A stretch of DNA of 64,000 bases from Lachnospiraceae bacterium MD308 (GCA_000403475.2 KE159795.1:1116983-1180982); one strand, 5' to 3'. Shown: positions 38,505-46,462, counted from the first letter of the stretch. The notes: generated by a model from the sequence alone, not told the origin. Program-made: numbers and translations.

Positions 38505-39305
38505 TTACATCCCTAACTGCTCCATAACCTTCTTCGTGATGGCTGCCACCAGCTCATTGTCAGAAGTGCCGTTTGTGCCGCCGCAGTTTCCACTGCAGTT
38601 GTGGCAGCTCTCCTTGCCGCTCTTCGCGTTGGGGCAGAGATTTGCCGGATGCTTTCCAGGAAGTCCCATCTTCCTTCTGATATCATATAATTTTGCAATC
38701 TGCTCTTTGTCGAATTCCTTCGGTCCGCCCAGCATCTTTGACTTATATAAAAGCTCCGCATAGAACTCAATGGACTCCATCTTGTGGTACGCGCTCAAAA
38801 GATCTGTGCTCCAGGACAGCGCGCCGTGGTTCTCTAAAAGCACCTGGTCAAAGTATGGCAGGTACTCTTCTACCGCGTCCGGAATCTCCATCGTTGACGG
38901 CGTGCCGTACTTCGCGATCGGAACGCATCCAAGGGCGATAACTGCCTCCGGCATGATCGGCGCTGTCAGCGGGATTCCCGCGATAGCAAAAGATGTAGCA
39001 TAGCTTGGGTGTGCGTGTACCACCGCGTTCACGTCCGGCCTCTTCTCATAGACGCGCATATGCATCTTGATCTCCGATGACGGCCTGAAATTGCCGTTGG
39101 CCTGGAGAACATTCCCTTTCGCGTCCACTTTACAGATATATTCCGGCGTCATAAAGCCCTTGCTCACACCTGTAGGGGTGCACAAAAATTCATTGTCATT
39201 TAATTTAACCGAGAAATTGCCGTCATTTGCAGCTACCATCCCTCTGTTGTAAACTCTTCTTCCAATCTCGCACATTAACTTCTTAAGTTCAAACTCGTTC
39301 TGCAT
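38505..39305 (-). CDS. fucA: L-fuculose-phosphate aldolase with C-terminal encapsulation peptide
   Basis: Class II aldolase of 266 aa that splits L-fuculose-1-phosphate (and likely rhamnulose-1-phosphate) to DHAP and lactaldehyde. Zinc ligands are seen in VVHAHPSYATS and ENHGALSW, with the acid residue in MPEAVIALG. Beyond the usual length of about 215 aa there is a Cys/Gly/Asn-rich linker (about 225-247) and a terminal amphipathic helix (DNELVAAITKKVMEQLGM). That tail should dock it in the microcompartment. It is the first gene after the internal promoter at 39374-39402. Confidence 0.94.
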   Translation of the reverse strand: MQNEFELKKLMCEIGRRVYNRGMVAANDGNFSVKLNDNEFLCTPTGVSKGFMTPEYICKVDAKGNVLQANGNFRPSSEIKMHMRVYEKRPDVNAVVHAHPSYATSFAIAGIPLTAPIMPEAVIALGCVPIAKYGTPSTMEIPDAVEEYLPYFDQVLLENHGALSWSTDLLSAYHKMESIEFYAELLYKSKMLGGPKEFDKEQIAKLYDIRRKMGLPGKHPANLCPNAKSGKESCHNCSGNCGGTNGTSDNELVAAITKKVMEQLGM

Positions 39306-39373
39306 ATCTTTATTGTTCCTCCTTGTCTTCGTATACCTCTCAAAATTTGACCGTTTTCGTTGTTTCTTCCTCT

Positions 39374-39402
39374 ATATTAACACACAAAACCACATGCGTC
39401 AA
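39374..39402 (-). promoter_or_regulatory. Internal BMC promoter upstream of fucA
   Basis: TTGACG (39397-39402) and TAATAT (39374-39379) on the - strand with a 17-nt spacer, in the 115-nt gap between the PduV-like gene and fucA. The start would be near 39367, 62 nt before the ATG. It would allow shell and aldolase genes to be expressed apart from the dehydratase. Confidence 0.65.
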
Positions 39403-39420
39403 TATTATAATATGTTGTTT

Positions 39421-39882
39421 TTATTGGTTTTCCTGTTCCCAGGGCATTACGTCGCCTTCTTCCCGAAGGTACTCTAAAAGTTCCGGGATTCCTTCATTCG
39501 CCGTGGAATTCACATAGAAGATTTTCTTGCATCCGGCAAGGGAAAGCCAGCGCCTTGCCCGCTCCGGGTCTCCTCCCTCTACGTCCACCTTCGTCACGAT
39601 GCCGATCACATCCCGGTTCGCCATGGGCGTAACACATGGCGGATACAGAGAATACGGCTCCGTGGCCGATAAAAGGAGGCCTACCACGTCCGCCTCGTAG
39701 GAGTAGAGCGCCAGCGCATAACCTAAGTTCTTCGTCTGGGCGTACTCTCCCGGCGTGTCGATCACCACGTCAAAATTATTGACATACTGGGTCTTATGGT
39801 ATTGTATTTTTTCACCCTTAAGCGCCTGTGTTAAAGTAGTCTTCCCACATTCGCTCCTTCCCATTAAAACAATTTTTTTCAT
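39421..39882 (-). CDS. PduV/EutP-like small GTPase
   Basis: GTPase-fold protein of 153 aa. Walker A GRSECGKT is at residues 8-15, DTPGEY is the switch II/G3 motif and TKVD the G4 motif. EutP/PduV proteins occur in BMC operons; PduV has been linked to positioning or movement of the particle, EutP to acetate kinase activity. The frame can start at TTG 39900, but ATG 39882 preceded by AAAGG fits the family start MKKIVLMGR. It is downstream of the PduU-like gene. Confidence 0.9.
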   Translation of the reverse strand: MKKIVLMGRSECGKTTLTQALKGEKIQYHKTQYVNNFDVVIDTPGEYAQTKNLGYALALYSYEADVVGLLLSATEPYSLYPPCVTPMANRDVIGIVTKVDVEGGDPERARRWLSLAGCKKIFYVNSTANEGIPELLEYLREEGDVMPWEQENQ

Positions 39883-39911
39883 CCGTCCTGCCTTTCGCAA
39901 GCTGTATTTTT

Positions 39912-40268
39912 CTATGTCCTTGTGATGCCGCAGACGGTAAATCCCATCTTTTCTTCCACATAGTCAAGTATGGCTTTCAGCGACGATTCCGTCTCGGATA
40001 TAGTTCCCGTCACGATCAGCGTGCCGCTGAACCTGTCCACGAATCCAAGCTCCACCCCGGCGGACTTCACGGCAATGTCCGCCGCGATGACCGCTGTCTC
40101 AGCCGGGCTGATGGTGATGATCCCGATCGCCGACTTGGAGTAATCCATGTTGGGATTGAGCCCTAATTTCTCATATAAGCTCTCGTCCGGATTGGCGATC
40201 AGATGGGCGATGGTAATCTGTTTTCCCGGCACAAGCTCCTGTATGATCCTTACCTTTTCCTCCATCAT
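39912..40268 (-). CDS. BMC shell protein, PduU/EutS type
   Basis: Circularly permuted hexameric shell protein of about 118 aa. The N-terminal segment (VRIIQELVPGKQITIAHLIA) that forms the beta-barrel cap over the pore is typical of EutS/PduU, followed by IGIITISPAETAVIAADIA. The ATG at 40268 overlaps the activase stop as ATGA; a GTG one codon earlier and an ATG one codon later are alternatives. It is coded next to PduV/EutP, as in pdu operons. Confidence 0.92.
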   Translation of the reverse strand: MMEEKVRIIQELVPGKQITIAHLIANPDESLYEKLGLNPNMDYSKSAIGIITISPAETAVIAADIAVKSAGVELGFVDRFSGTLIVTGTISETESSLKAILDYVEEKMGFTVCGITRT

Positions 40269-41068
40269 CACCCTCCGATCTGGCAGTCAAGCCCCGATAC
40301 CCGGGCAGCCGCCTCTTTTAGTCTCTGCATATGCTCCATGGACGGCGGGAGTGTGTCCTTCATCAAGTATTCTCTCCCCAGCCCGTCATATTTATCCTGC
40401 CCCAGCCTGTGGTAAGGAAGAAGATGCATCCTTTTTACTCCCCGAAGGCCTGCGGAAAATCTTGCTATAGACTCGATCTCATCCGTCCTGTCGTTAAACC
40501 CCGGAATGACCGGCACCCGGATCACCAGGTCCGTCATGCCTGAATCCGCGATTTTTCTTGCATTCTCAAGCATCAGCTCATTGGACCGCCCGGTGAACTC
40601 CTTGTGTTTCTGCGGGCTGGTATGCTTGATGTCCATCAGGTACTGGTCTAGGCTCGGCAGTATGCTCTCTATCACTTCATATGGCGCGCACCCCATGCTC
40701 TCCATAGCCGTATTGATTCCCCGCTCCTTCGCCGCCCGGAGAAGGGCCCCGGCAAAATCAGGCTGGCACAGGCTCTCGCCACCGGACAGGGTAAGCCCTC
40801 CGCCGGAGCGCCTGTAATAGGGCCTGTCCTTTTCCACCGTCTCCATCACCTTCTCGACGGTCACGTCCTCCCCGATGACCTTTGGTTTCCCCTGGACCAT
40901 CATCGTCTGGATGTCATACTCCTGGGATTCCGGATTGCAGCACCACCGGCATCTGAGCACGCACCCTTTTAAAAATACAATGGTGCGGATGCCCTTGCCG
41001 TCATGTATGGAGAACCGCTGTATGTCAAAGATGCGCCCTTTGGTTTTCATGTAATCCACGATATACAC
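40268..41068 (-). CDS. Glycyl-radical enzyme activating protein (radical SAM)
   Basis: Radical SAM activase of 266 aa that installs the glycyl radical on the dehydratase encoded 12 nt upstream. The SAM cluster motif is CVLRCRWC (CxxxCxxC) near residue 36, followed by SGGGLTLSGGE. Many activases have an extra ferredoxin-like Cys insert after the first motif; here only one further Cys follows directly, so this is the short type. The start is GTG at 41068 after AAGGAAAGG; in-frame GTG 41059 and ATG 41050 are alternatives. Confidence 0.93.
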   Translation of the reverse strand: MYIVDYMKTKGRIFDIQRFSIHDGKGIRTIVFLKGCVLRCRWCCNPESQEYDIQTMMVQGKPKVIGEDVTVEKVMETVEKDRPYYRRSGGGLTLSGGESLCQPDFAGALLRAAKERGINTAMESMGCAPYEVIESILPSLDQYLMDIKHTSPQKHKEFTGRSNELMLENARKIADSGMTDLVIRVPVIPGFNDRTDEIESIARFSAGLRGVKRMHLLPYHRLGQDKYDGLGREYLMKDTLPPSMEHMQRLKEAAARVSGLDCQIGG

Positions 41069-41080
41069 CTTTCCTTTTCC

Positions 41081-43612
41081 TTAAAATCCCTGCTCCGTAC
41101 GGTTGATGATGTCATCCTGGAGGGAGCGGGACAGCGTGGTAAACAGCGCGCTGTACCCGGCTACGCGCACCACTAAGTGCCTGTACTGCTCCGGATGTTT
41201 CTGCGCGTCAAGGAGCGTCTCCCTGCTGACCACGTTAAACTGCATGTGGCTGCCTTTCTGGTCAAAGTAAGAGCGGATAAGCGCCACAAAATTCTCAAGC
41301 CCTTTTCTGCCGCTTAATGCCGACGGATGGAACTTCTGGTTGAACAGTGTTCCATTGGATGCAATGTAATGATCCAGCTTGGAAACGGAGTTTGCCGCCG
41401 CTGTAGGGCCGTTCACATCCTTTCCTGCCGATGGAGATACCCCGTCGGCTACCGGCGTCCTCGCCAGCCTTCCGTCCGGCGTCGCTCCGGTCTGCGCGCC
41501 CAGAGGAACATTGGCGGATACCGGGTAGAGGCCTGCCTGGTAGATGCCGCCTCTCGGATTCTTGAAGGTCTCAAGAGGCCTTGTGTAAGTGTAGGCAACG
41601 TCTCTTGCAAACTCGTCCACCTCCGGGATGTCGTTCCCGAACTTCGGAACTGCCTCGATAAGCTCTAACAGCTTTTCGCCCTTCGCCTTTACCTCCGGCG
41701 TCTCTGCCGCCTCCTTCACCGTCTTTAAGATGACCGCGATCTCCTTCTCCCCCACTTCTTTTCCTGCTGCCTTAAGCCCCCCTGCAATCTGGACCGCCAT
41801 CTCGGAGAGGGTAGTGCTGTCAAGCCCTTTGCCGTAGTTTGTAAGGAGCGCCTCCTTGTAATCTGCCATGGTGACTTTCTTCTCGTCGTACACAAGGGTC
41901 TTGATGGCATACAGGGAATCCGCCATATTGGCAACGCCGAACCCTTGAGGTCCGGTAAAGTTATAGACCGCGCCGCCCTCCTGCACCGATCTTCCCTTCT
42001 TGATGCAGTCATCCACCATACAGGATAAAAACGGCAGCGGGCAGCGTTTCGCATGAGCAACGTCAATGGCATTGTCCGCATTGACCAGAAGGCTTATGTT
42101 ATAGTTCATCTGCGCTTTGTACGCATCGTAAAATTCTTCAAACGTGGACATCTTCTCCACATCCCCGGTGCGGATGCTGATCTGCTCTCCCCTGTCCACG
42201 CCGTTTGAAAATACCAGCTCCAGCGGCCTGCACATGTTGAAGAACGCAGCGTCGTGCCACCCTTCTGTCTTTCCCGCCTTCTGCGGCTCCACGCAGCCGA
42301 TGATGTTGTATTCCCTGGCCTCCTTAAGAGTAAGCCCCCTGCTCACCAGAGACGGGATGATCACCTCGTCGTTGTAGTATGCCGGAAGGCCTACGCCTGT
42401 GCGGGTAAGCTCTGCCGCCCGGATTAAGAATTCATGGGGCGAGCCGTTCCAGACACGTACGGAAAATGACGGCTGGGGCAGCATGACATGCATGGATGCC
42501 TGGATGCACATAAAGGACAGGTCGTTGGTCACATCCATGCCCTCTCCGTTCTGCCCTCCCGCGATAAGGTTCTGGAACAGGCTGTAGCCTGCGAACCCTT
42601 CCGCCGACGCGGCGTCACGGCATTTGTTCAGGTCATTTAACTTCACCCAGACGCAGTCCATAAGCTCCTGGGCAAATTCTCTTTTCAGCTTTCCGCTGTC
42701 TATGTCCGCTTTATAATACGGATACATATACTGGTCAAAACGTCCGGGCGAGATCGAATGTCCGCTGGACTCAATCTGCAAAAGCTGCTGCACGAACCAG
42801 AATGACTGGCACGCCTCGTAAAAGCTGCCTGCTCCCTTTGCAGGAACATGGGAACAATTCTCCGCGATTGCCAAAAGCTCTGCCTTCCTTGCGGCGTCGC
42901 CGCACGCCTCCGCCTCTTTTTTCGCAAGGTTCGCATACCTCTCTGCGTAGGCAATGACCGCCTTGCAGCTTATGATCACCGCCTCCAAAAAATGCGACCG
43001 CTCTGCGTAGTCGCTGTCTCCTAAGCTGCACGCCGAAAGCTCTTCTTCCGCCTGGGCGATGATGCCCTCATATCCCACTGCCAGAACTTTCTCGTACTGG
43101 ACCGTCACATGCCCCACGCCGTTGTAAAAATAATTGCCCGGCGTAAAGATGTTATGGTCGATGGCCCGGATGGCCTCCGGCGCCATATAGGAGGTGGCAA
43201 GCTCGCTGGTCGTCCTGCCCTTCCAGTATTTATGCACTTCCCTCAGATCCTGCTTTGTCTTTTCCGATATGTAGAACGGATCTGCACTTCTTGTCTCTAC
43301 GGTATCAAACTCAGCCTCCAGCCACTCATATGAAAATTCCGGATATGTCTGGCATCCTCTGGGCGCAATCGTCGTGCTCCCTACAATCAGTTCTTCGCCG
43401 CGGATGATGATCGGTATATTCTTCAGAATATGTTCAAATGCTTTCGCGCGCCTTATGATGATCGGCTCGTCCTCCGTCTGCCTGTACGACTCTGTGAGCA
43501 GGACCGCCCTCGCCGATTCAATCTCCGGCATCTTCGCAAACAGATGGTCCACAAGCCTTCCGATTCTGTCCGTCCTGGGGATTTTCTCGCTGTTATAAGT
43601 ATAAAGTCCCAT
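41081..43612 (-). CDS. Glycyl-radical 1,2-propanediol dehydratase (B12-independent)
   Basis: Glycyl-radical enzyme of 843 aa that should dehydrate (S)-1,2-propanediol to propionaldehyde. The thiyl Cys440 and acid Glu442 are in NIIGCVEPQK, and the glycyl radical site is Gly819 in VRVAGYSALF. These positions are close to those of the studied propanediol/glycerol dehydratases. No N-terminal encapsulation peptide is visible, unlike choline lyase CutC of other BMCs. It is the first gene of the BMC operon, with an AGGAGAGC site and the promoter at 43690-43718. Glycerol dehydratase is an alternative, but the fucose context favours propanediol. Confidence 0.93.
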   Translation of the reverse strand: MGLYTYNSEKIPRTDRIGRLVDHLFAKMPEIESARAVLLTESYRQTEDEPIIIRRAKAFEHILKNIPIIIRGEELIVGSTTIAPRGCQTYPEFSYEWLEAEFDTVETRSADPFYISEKTKQDLREVHKYWKGRTTSELATSYMAPEAIRAIDHNIFTPGNYFYNGVGHVTVQYEKVLAVGYEGIIAQAEEELSACSLGDSDYAERSHFLEAVIISCKAVIAYAERYANLAKKEAEACGDAARKAELLAIAENCSHVPAKGAGSFYEACQSFWFVQQLLQIESSGHSISPGRFDQYMYPYYKADIDSGKLKREFAQELMDCVWVKLNDLNKCRDAASAEGFAGYSLFQNLIAGGQNGEGMDVTNDLSFMCIQASMHVMLPQPSFSVRVWNGSPHEFLIRAAELTRTGVGLPAYYNDEVIIPSLVSRGLTLKEAREYNIIGCVEPQKAGKTEGWHDAAFFNMCRPLELVFSNGVDRGEQISIRTGDVEKMSTFEEFYDAYKAQMNYNISLLVNADNAIDVAHAKRCPLPFLSCMVDDCIKKGRSVQEGGAVYNFTGPQGFGVANMADSLYAIKTLVYDEKKVTMADYKEALLTNYGKGLDSTTLSEMAVQIAGGLKAAGKEVGEKEIAVILKTVKEAAETPEVKAKGEKLLELIEAVPKFGNDIPEVDEFARDVAYTYTRPLETFKNPRGGIYQAGLYPVSANVPLGAQTGATPDGRLARTPVADGVSPSAGKDVNGPTAAANSVSKLDHYIASNGTLFNQKFHPSALSGRKGLENFVALIRSYFDQKGSHMQFNVVSRETLLDAQKHPEQYRHLVVRVAGYSALFTTLSRSLQDDIINRTEQGF

Positions 43613-43652
43613 AGCTCTCCTTTCTTTCGTCTCTCAATTACATTGTGCCTGA

Positions 43653-43677
43653 ATAGCGGCCAGAGACTGTCCGCTAT
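43653..43677. promoter_or_regulatory. 25-bp palindrome in the BMC operon leader
   Basis: ATAGCGG and CCGCTAT form perfect outer arms, with inner arms CAG/CTG separated by one mismatch on each side and a 3-nt centre. It covers about +6 to +30 relative to the predicted start, a classic repressor position. It can also fold as an RNA hairpin. DeoR (30318-31094) is the local candidate binder. Confidence 0.65.
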
Positions 43678-43689
43678 ACTGTTTTCTCT

Positions 43690-43718
43690 ATTATAGACTA
43701 CAAATACAATAAAATCAA
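43690..43718 (-). promoter_or_regulatory. Main promoter of the BMC operon
   Basis: TTGATT (43713-43718) and TATAAT (43690-43695) on the - strand with exactly 17 nt between. Start near 43683, leader of about 70 nt to the dehydratase ATG, containing the palindrome at 43653-43677. The rest of the 232-nt gap to 43845 is AT-rich, with no firm promoter found for the divergent PHP gene. Confidence 0.75.
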
Positions 43719-43850
43719 CATATTTTATTCATATTTTTTGTTGTTTTCATTCTTTTTATTTGTGTTTTTGTTGTTTTTCTTGACATTTCTGCTCTGATAA
43801 TGCAAACTGAGATTAAGCTGTGAATTACCGGCCAGGAAAGGAAGATGCAC

Positions 43851-44564
43851 ATGTTTGAATTTGACCCACACACACATACCATTGCCAGCGGCCATGCGTC
43901 CGGAGCCACGATCACCGACATGGCAAAAAAAGCCGCCGCCGTTCCCCTTAAGATGCTAGGGATTACCGACCACGGCCCGGCAACCCCGGGAGCCGGAAGG
44001 CCTTCTTACTTCCGAAACCTGGCATTTTCTCCGAAGATGCGCCTGGGCGTGGAAGTCTTATACGGTGTGGAGTTAAATATACTGGATGCCAGCGGGTCGA
44101 CTGACCTTGACGAAGAGATACTGAAAAACTTAGATTATGCCGTCGCAAGCCTGCACCCCCAGACATTCCGGCCGGGAACTGCAGCGGAGCATACCGACGC
44201 ATATATAAACGCCATGGAAAATCCTTATGTGAAGATCATCGGCCACTGCGACGACGTGAAATACCCAGCCTGTTATGAAGAGCTTGTAAAGGCCGCCGTC
44301 CGCTGCCGCGTGCTTTTAGAGATCAACAACAGCTCCTTAAGCCCGGGCGGCTACCGGGGCGACACAAAAGCAAACGCGGCGGACATCCTGAACTGGTGCC
44401 GCCGCTTAGATCACCCGGTGGTGCTGTCAAGCGACAGTCACGGCACAGGGCAGATCGGGGATTTCCGATATGCTTATGCTCTAATTGAAGAGACAGGATT
44501 TCCCAGAGAGCTGGTCTTAAACTACTCCCTGAACTCCTTTAAAAAATTCATACAGATGCGTTAA
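43851..44564 (+). CDS. PHP-domain phosphatase (YcdX-like)
   Basis: Metal-dependent hydrolase of about 237 aa of the PHP family, probably a phosphatase. Metal-ligand motifs DPHTHTIASGH, ITDHGP, IIGHCDD and SSDSHGTG are present in order. The ATG at 43851 has AGGA at good spacing; an ATG two codons earlier is too close to it. It is divergent from the BMC operon and convergent with ParA, sharing the TTAA of both stops. Substrate unknown. Confidence 0.88.
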   Translation: MFEFDPHTHTIASGHASGATITDMAKKAAAVPLKMLGITDHGPATPGAGRPSYFRNLAFSPKMRLGVEVLYGVELNILDASGSTDLDEEILKNLDYAVASLHPQTFRPGTAAEHTDAYINAMENPYVKIIGHCDDVKYPACYEELVKAAVRCRVLLEINNSSLSPGGYRGDTKANAADILNWCRRLDHPVVLSSDSHGTGQIGDFRYAYALIEETGFPRELVLNYSLNSFKKFIQMR

Positions 44565-45355
44565 AGCATGCGGGTGCGCTTTTCAATCTCCTCTGTAAGC
44601 GCCCCGTATTCTTTTGCGCTCCTGCTGCTCTTTTTATACGCCATGATAGGCATATTATTGTCCTGAGACCATTCCACAGTGCTGTCAACCCGTATATAGG
44701 TGTCAAACACATGCACATTTTCAAGCTCCTTTAACGTCTCAAGCGTCTGTTTAAAGTAGTTCTTTCTGGCATCCACCTTCGTCACCACAAGCCCCGTCAT
44801 CCGAAGTTCCGGGGCAATGGGCCTGACTACCTCGAGAAATTCAAACATGTTCCCAAGGCCGAAAAGCCCCCAGGGCGTGGCCTCCACCGGGATGACCAGG
44901 GCATCCGACGCGCAAAGCACGTTCATCACCCATCCGCCCAGGGTAGGCGGGGAGTCGATCAGTATATAATCATATTTCCCGGAATCCGCAGTCTCCCTAA
45001 GCCCCTTCCTTAAGATAAACTCTCTCTGCCACTTGGTGAACAGCTCATACTCCACAGAACTCATCAGCGTGGAGGACGGAATGAGGTCTATATTCTCATA
45101 GGGCGTCGGTATGATGTAATCCTTTAAATCCTTCTGGTCTTTTACCGCATAGTAAAGGTTCTTTTCCCCTCTGGCAAATTCAAGCACCTTCTCCTCCGGG
45201 AAATAGGACAGGGAAAGATTAAGCTGCATATCCCCGTCAATCAGCAGCACCTTTTTTCCAAGCCCCGCAAGGCCGCAGCCTACGTTGGCGCAGGTAGTGG
45301 ACTTTCCGCTCCCGCCTTTGTTGTTTGCAAAGCAAATTACCTTCGTTTTTCCCAT
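44561..45355 (-). CDS. ParA/MinD-type ATPase
   Basis: ATPase of 264 aa with deviant Walker A NNKGGSGKST (residues 11-20, signature Lys13), switch I LIDGDMQLNL and Walker B YDYILIDSPPTLGG, so a true ParA-type dimerising ATPase. No ParB or origin-type genes are near, so it is not the chromosomal soj. ParA relatives called McdA position microcompartments, and this gene lies 1 kb from the BMC operon start, so such a role is possible. It is cotranscribed with the small HPr-like gene upstream. An AGGAT-type RBS precedes the ATG. Confidence 0.9.
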   Translation of the reverse strand: MGKTKVICFANNKGGSGKSTTCANVGCGLAGLGKKVLLIDGDMQLNLSLSYFPEEKVLEFARGEKNLYYAVKDQKDLKDYIIPTPYENIDLIPSSTLMSSVEYELFTKWQREFILRKGLRETADSGKYDYILIDSPPTLGGWVMNVLCASDALVIPVEATPWGLFGLGNMFEFLEVVRPIAPELRMTGLVVTKVDARKNYFKQTLETLKELENVHVFDTYIRVDSTVEWSQDNNMPIMAYKKSSRSAKEYGALTEEIEKRTRML

Positions 45356-45381
45356 AATGTATCCTCCCGGTCAGTCTCTGG

Positions 45382-45663
45382 TCAAGACTTCATATCCGAT
45401 ACGTCCACACACTCTTTGCTCACATTACCTAAATACTCGCAAATAATAGATACGTCCGACTCCTCGCTTATCACCAGCTCAAGGTTTAACTCCTCCTGGT
45501 GAGCAAATATCTGCGTCATAGACATAAACTGGCAAATTTTTGATCTTAGATTCAGTCGATCGCCCTCTTCAGTTATTAAATCTACTCTTCCGGTACATTG
45601 ATCTATAATTTTAAAAAAGCCCGATGCATCTGTTATTCTGCCGAGTCTTATCTGTTGTCCCAT
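45382..45663 (-). CDS. Small HPr-like protein, copy 2
   Basis: Protein of 93 aa. Residues 14-75 align by eye with HPr (GRVDLITEEGDRLNLRSKICQ against the HPr segment around regulatory Ser46, NLKSIMG). The Ser46-equivalent is present, but the HPr region with phospho-acceptor His15 is replaced (ITDASGFF), so no transfer by PTS enzyme I is expected. It is about 60% identical by eye to the protein at 46557-46796. It is cotranscribed with the GntR regulator and ParA. Function unknown; an adaptor role like Crh is conceivable. Confidence 0.65.
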   Translation of the reverse strand: MGQQIRLGRITDASGFFKIIDQCTGRVDLITEEGDRLNLRSKICQFMSMTQIFAHQEELNLELVISEESDVSIICEYLGNVSKECVDVSDMKS

Positions 45664-45683
45664 TGCGTCTTTTCCTGTCCTTT

Positions 45684-46403
45684 CTATATCATATAAAAAT
45701 CTTTATTTTGTGATATATTCAAAATTCTGCTTTCTAAGTTGTCTTGCAGCTGCCTTTTTAATGTTTCGCCGTCTTTCCTCTTAAGGCTTGTAATATAACT
45801 TTCGTGCTCTGCAATCATATTATGTACTTTTTCACTATCATTAATAAACTCTCTCCCATAAATCAACTTAAAAAAAGAAAGGGTGTCCCACAAAGACTCA
45901 ATCACGCCGCAAATCCTCTTCATCCCGCTGATATTGTAGATCGTGAAATGATACTTACGATTTATAAGATGTACCTCTTTTGCCTGTAATTCCGGATTGG
46001 ACACGATTTCTTTATACTCATCCAAAATCTGCTCCAGAAAGACAATATCTTCTTCCGTGATCTTCCGGCAAGCTTCTTCGGCAACCATAGGCTCCAGCAT
46101 CCTGCGCATCATATAGATTTCCAAAATGTCCTCCTGGGTCAATGTAATCAATCGTGTCCCTACATAGGGAACCGACTCTGCAAGCCCCATCTTCTCAAGG
46201 CTGTTCAAAGCCTCTCTGATCGGCATCCGGCTGACGCCCAACTGTCTGGCAATCTCCTCTGTGTTTAACTTATCGCCCATTCTTAGCTTTCCGTCCATAA
46301 TCCAATCCATCAATATGTTCAAAACTCGCATGGGCAGCGTATCTTTTTTCAACATTTCCTGATTTTCCCGACTCATCGTTACACGATTATTGTGCTCTGT
46401 CAC
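45684..46403 (-). CDS. GntR-family regulator (FadR type)
   Basis: Regulator of 239 aa. A winged helix (LNTEEIARQLGVSRMPIREALN) spans about residues 45-68, and the C-terminal all-helical FCD domain covers about 95-225. The start is GTG with GGGG 8 nt upstream; the in-frame ATG nine codons on has no RBS. It has its own promoter (46463-46491) with a palindrome in the leader. It lies directly downstream of the KdgT operon, whose promoter holds a FadR-type operator, so it is the likely repressor of that operon. Confidence 0.9.
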   Translation of the reverse strand: MTEHNNRVTMSRENQEMLKKDTLPMRVLNILMDWIMDGKLRMGDKLNTEEIARQLGVSRMPIREALNSLEKMGLAESVPYVGTRLITLTQEDILEIYMMRRMLEPMVAEEACRKITEEDIVFLEQILDEYKEIVSNPELQAKEVHLINRKYHFTIYNISGMKRICGVIESLWDTLSFFKLIYGREFINDSEKVHNMIAEHESYITSLKRKDGETLKRQLQDNLESRILNISQNKDFYMI

Positions 46404-46434
46404 TATGTTATCCCCGTTCCTCTATCCTATTTTG

Positions 46435-46447
46435 CAACTACAAGTTG
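46435..46447. promoter_or_regulatory. Palindrome in gntR leader
   Basis: CAACT-ACA-AGTTG is a perfect 5-bp-arm palindrome, about +9 to +21 from the predicted gntR start. Suitable for autoregulation. It differs from the GATATTG/CAATATC site of the KdgT operon, so the same protein need not bind both. Confidence 0.5.
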
Positions 46448-46462
46448 ACGTTACATGAAATT

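Larger units (their letters stand above)
28203..43612 (-). other. Bacterial microcompartment locus, fucose/rhamnose glycyl-radical type
   Basis: Nineteen genes on one strand: dehydratase, activase, PduU, PduV, FucA, PduO-like, PduP, alcohol dehydrogenase, four BMC-H, PduL, BMC-P, PduS, PduT, DeoR, PfkB and aldo/keto reductase. The mix of a class II fuculose-phosphate aldolase with a B12-independent diol dehydratase fits the class called GRM5 or FRU. Targeting helices are seen on PduL, PduP, alcohol dehydrogenase, PduO-like (N-terminal) and FucA (C-terminal). Confidence 0.9.

Noticed and set aside
43730-43850. Promoter for the PHP gene from the TTGACA near 43778
   Set aside because: The only good -10 (GATAAT) is about 10 nt away, too close; no convincing pair was found.
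44561-45355. ParA considered as chromosomal Soj or a plasmid partition gene
   Set aside because: No ParB, parS-like repeats, oriC or replication genes are near.
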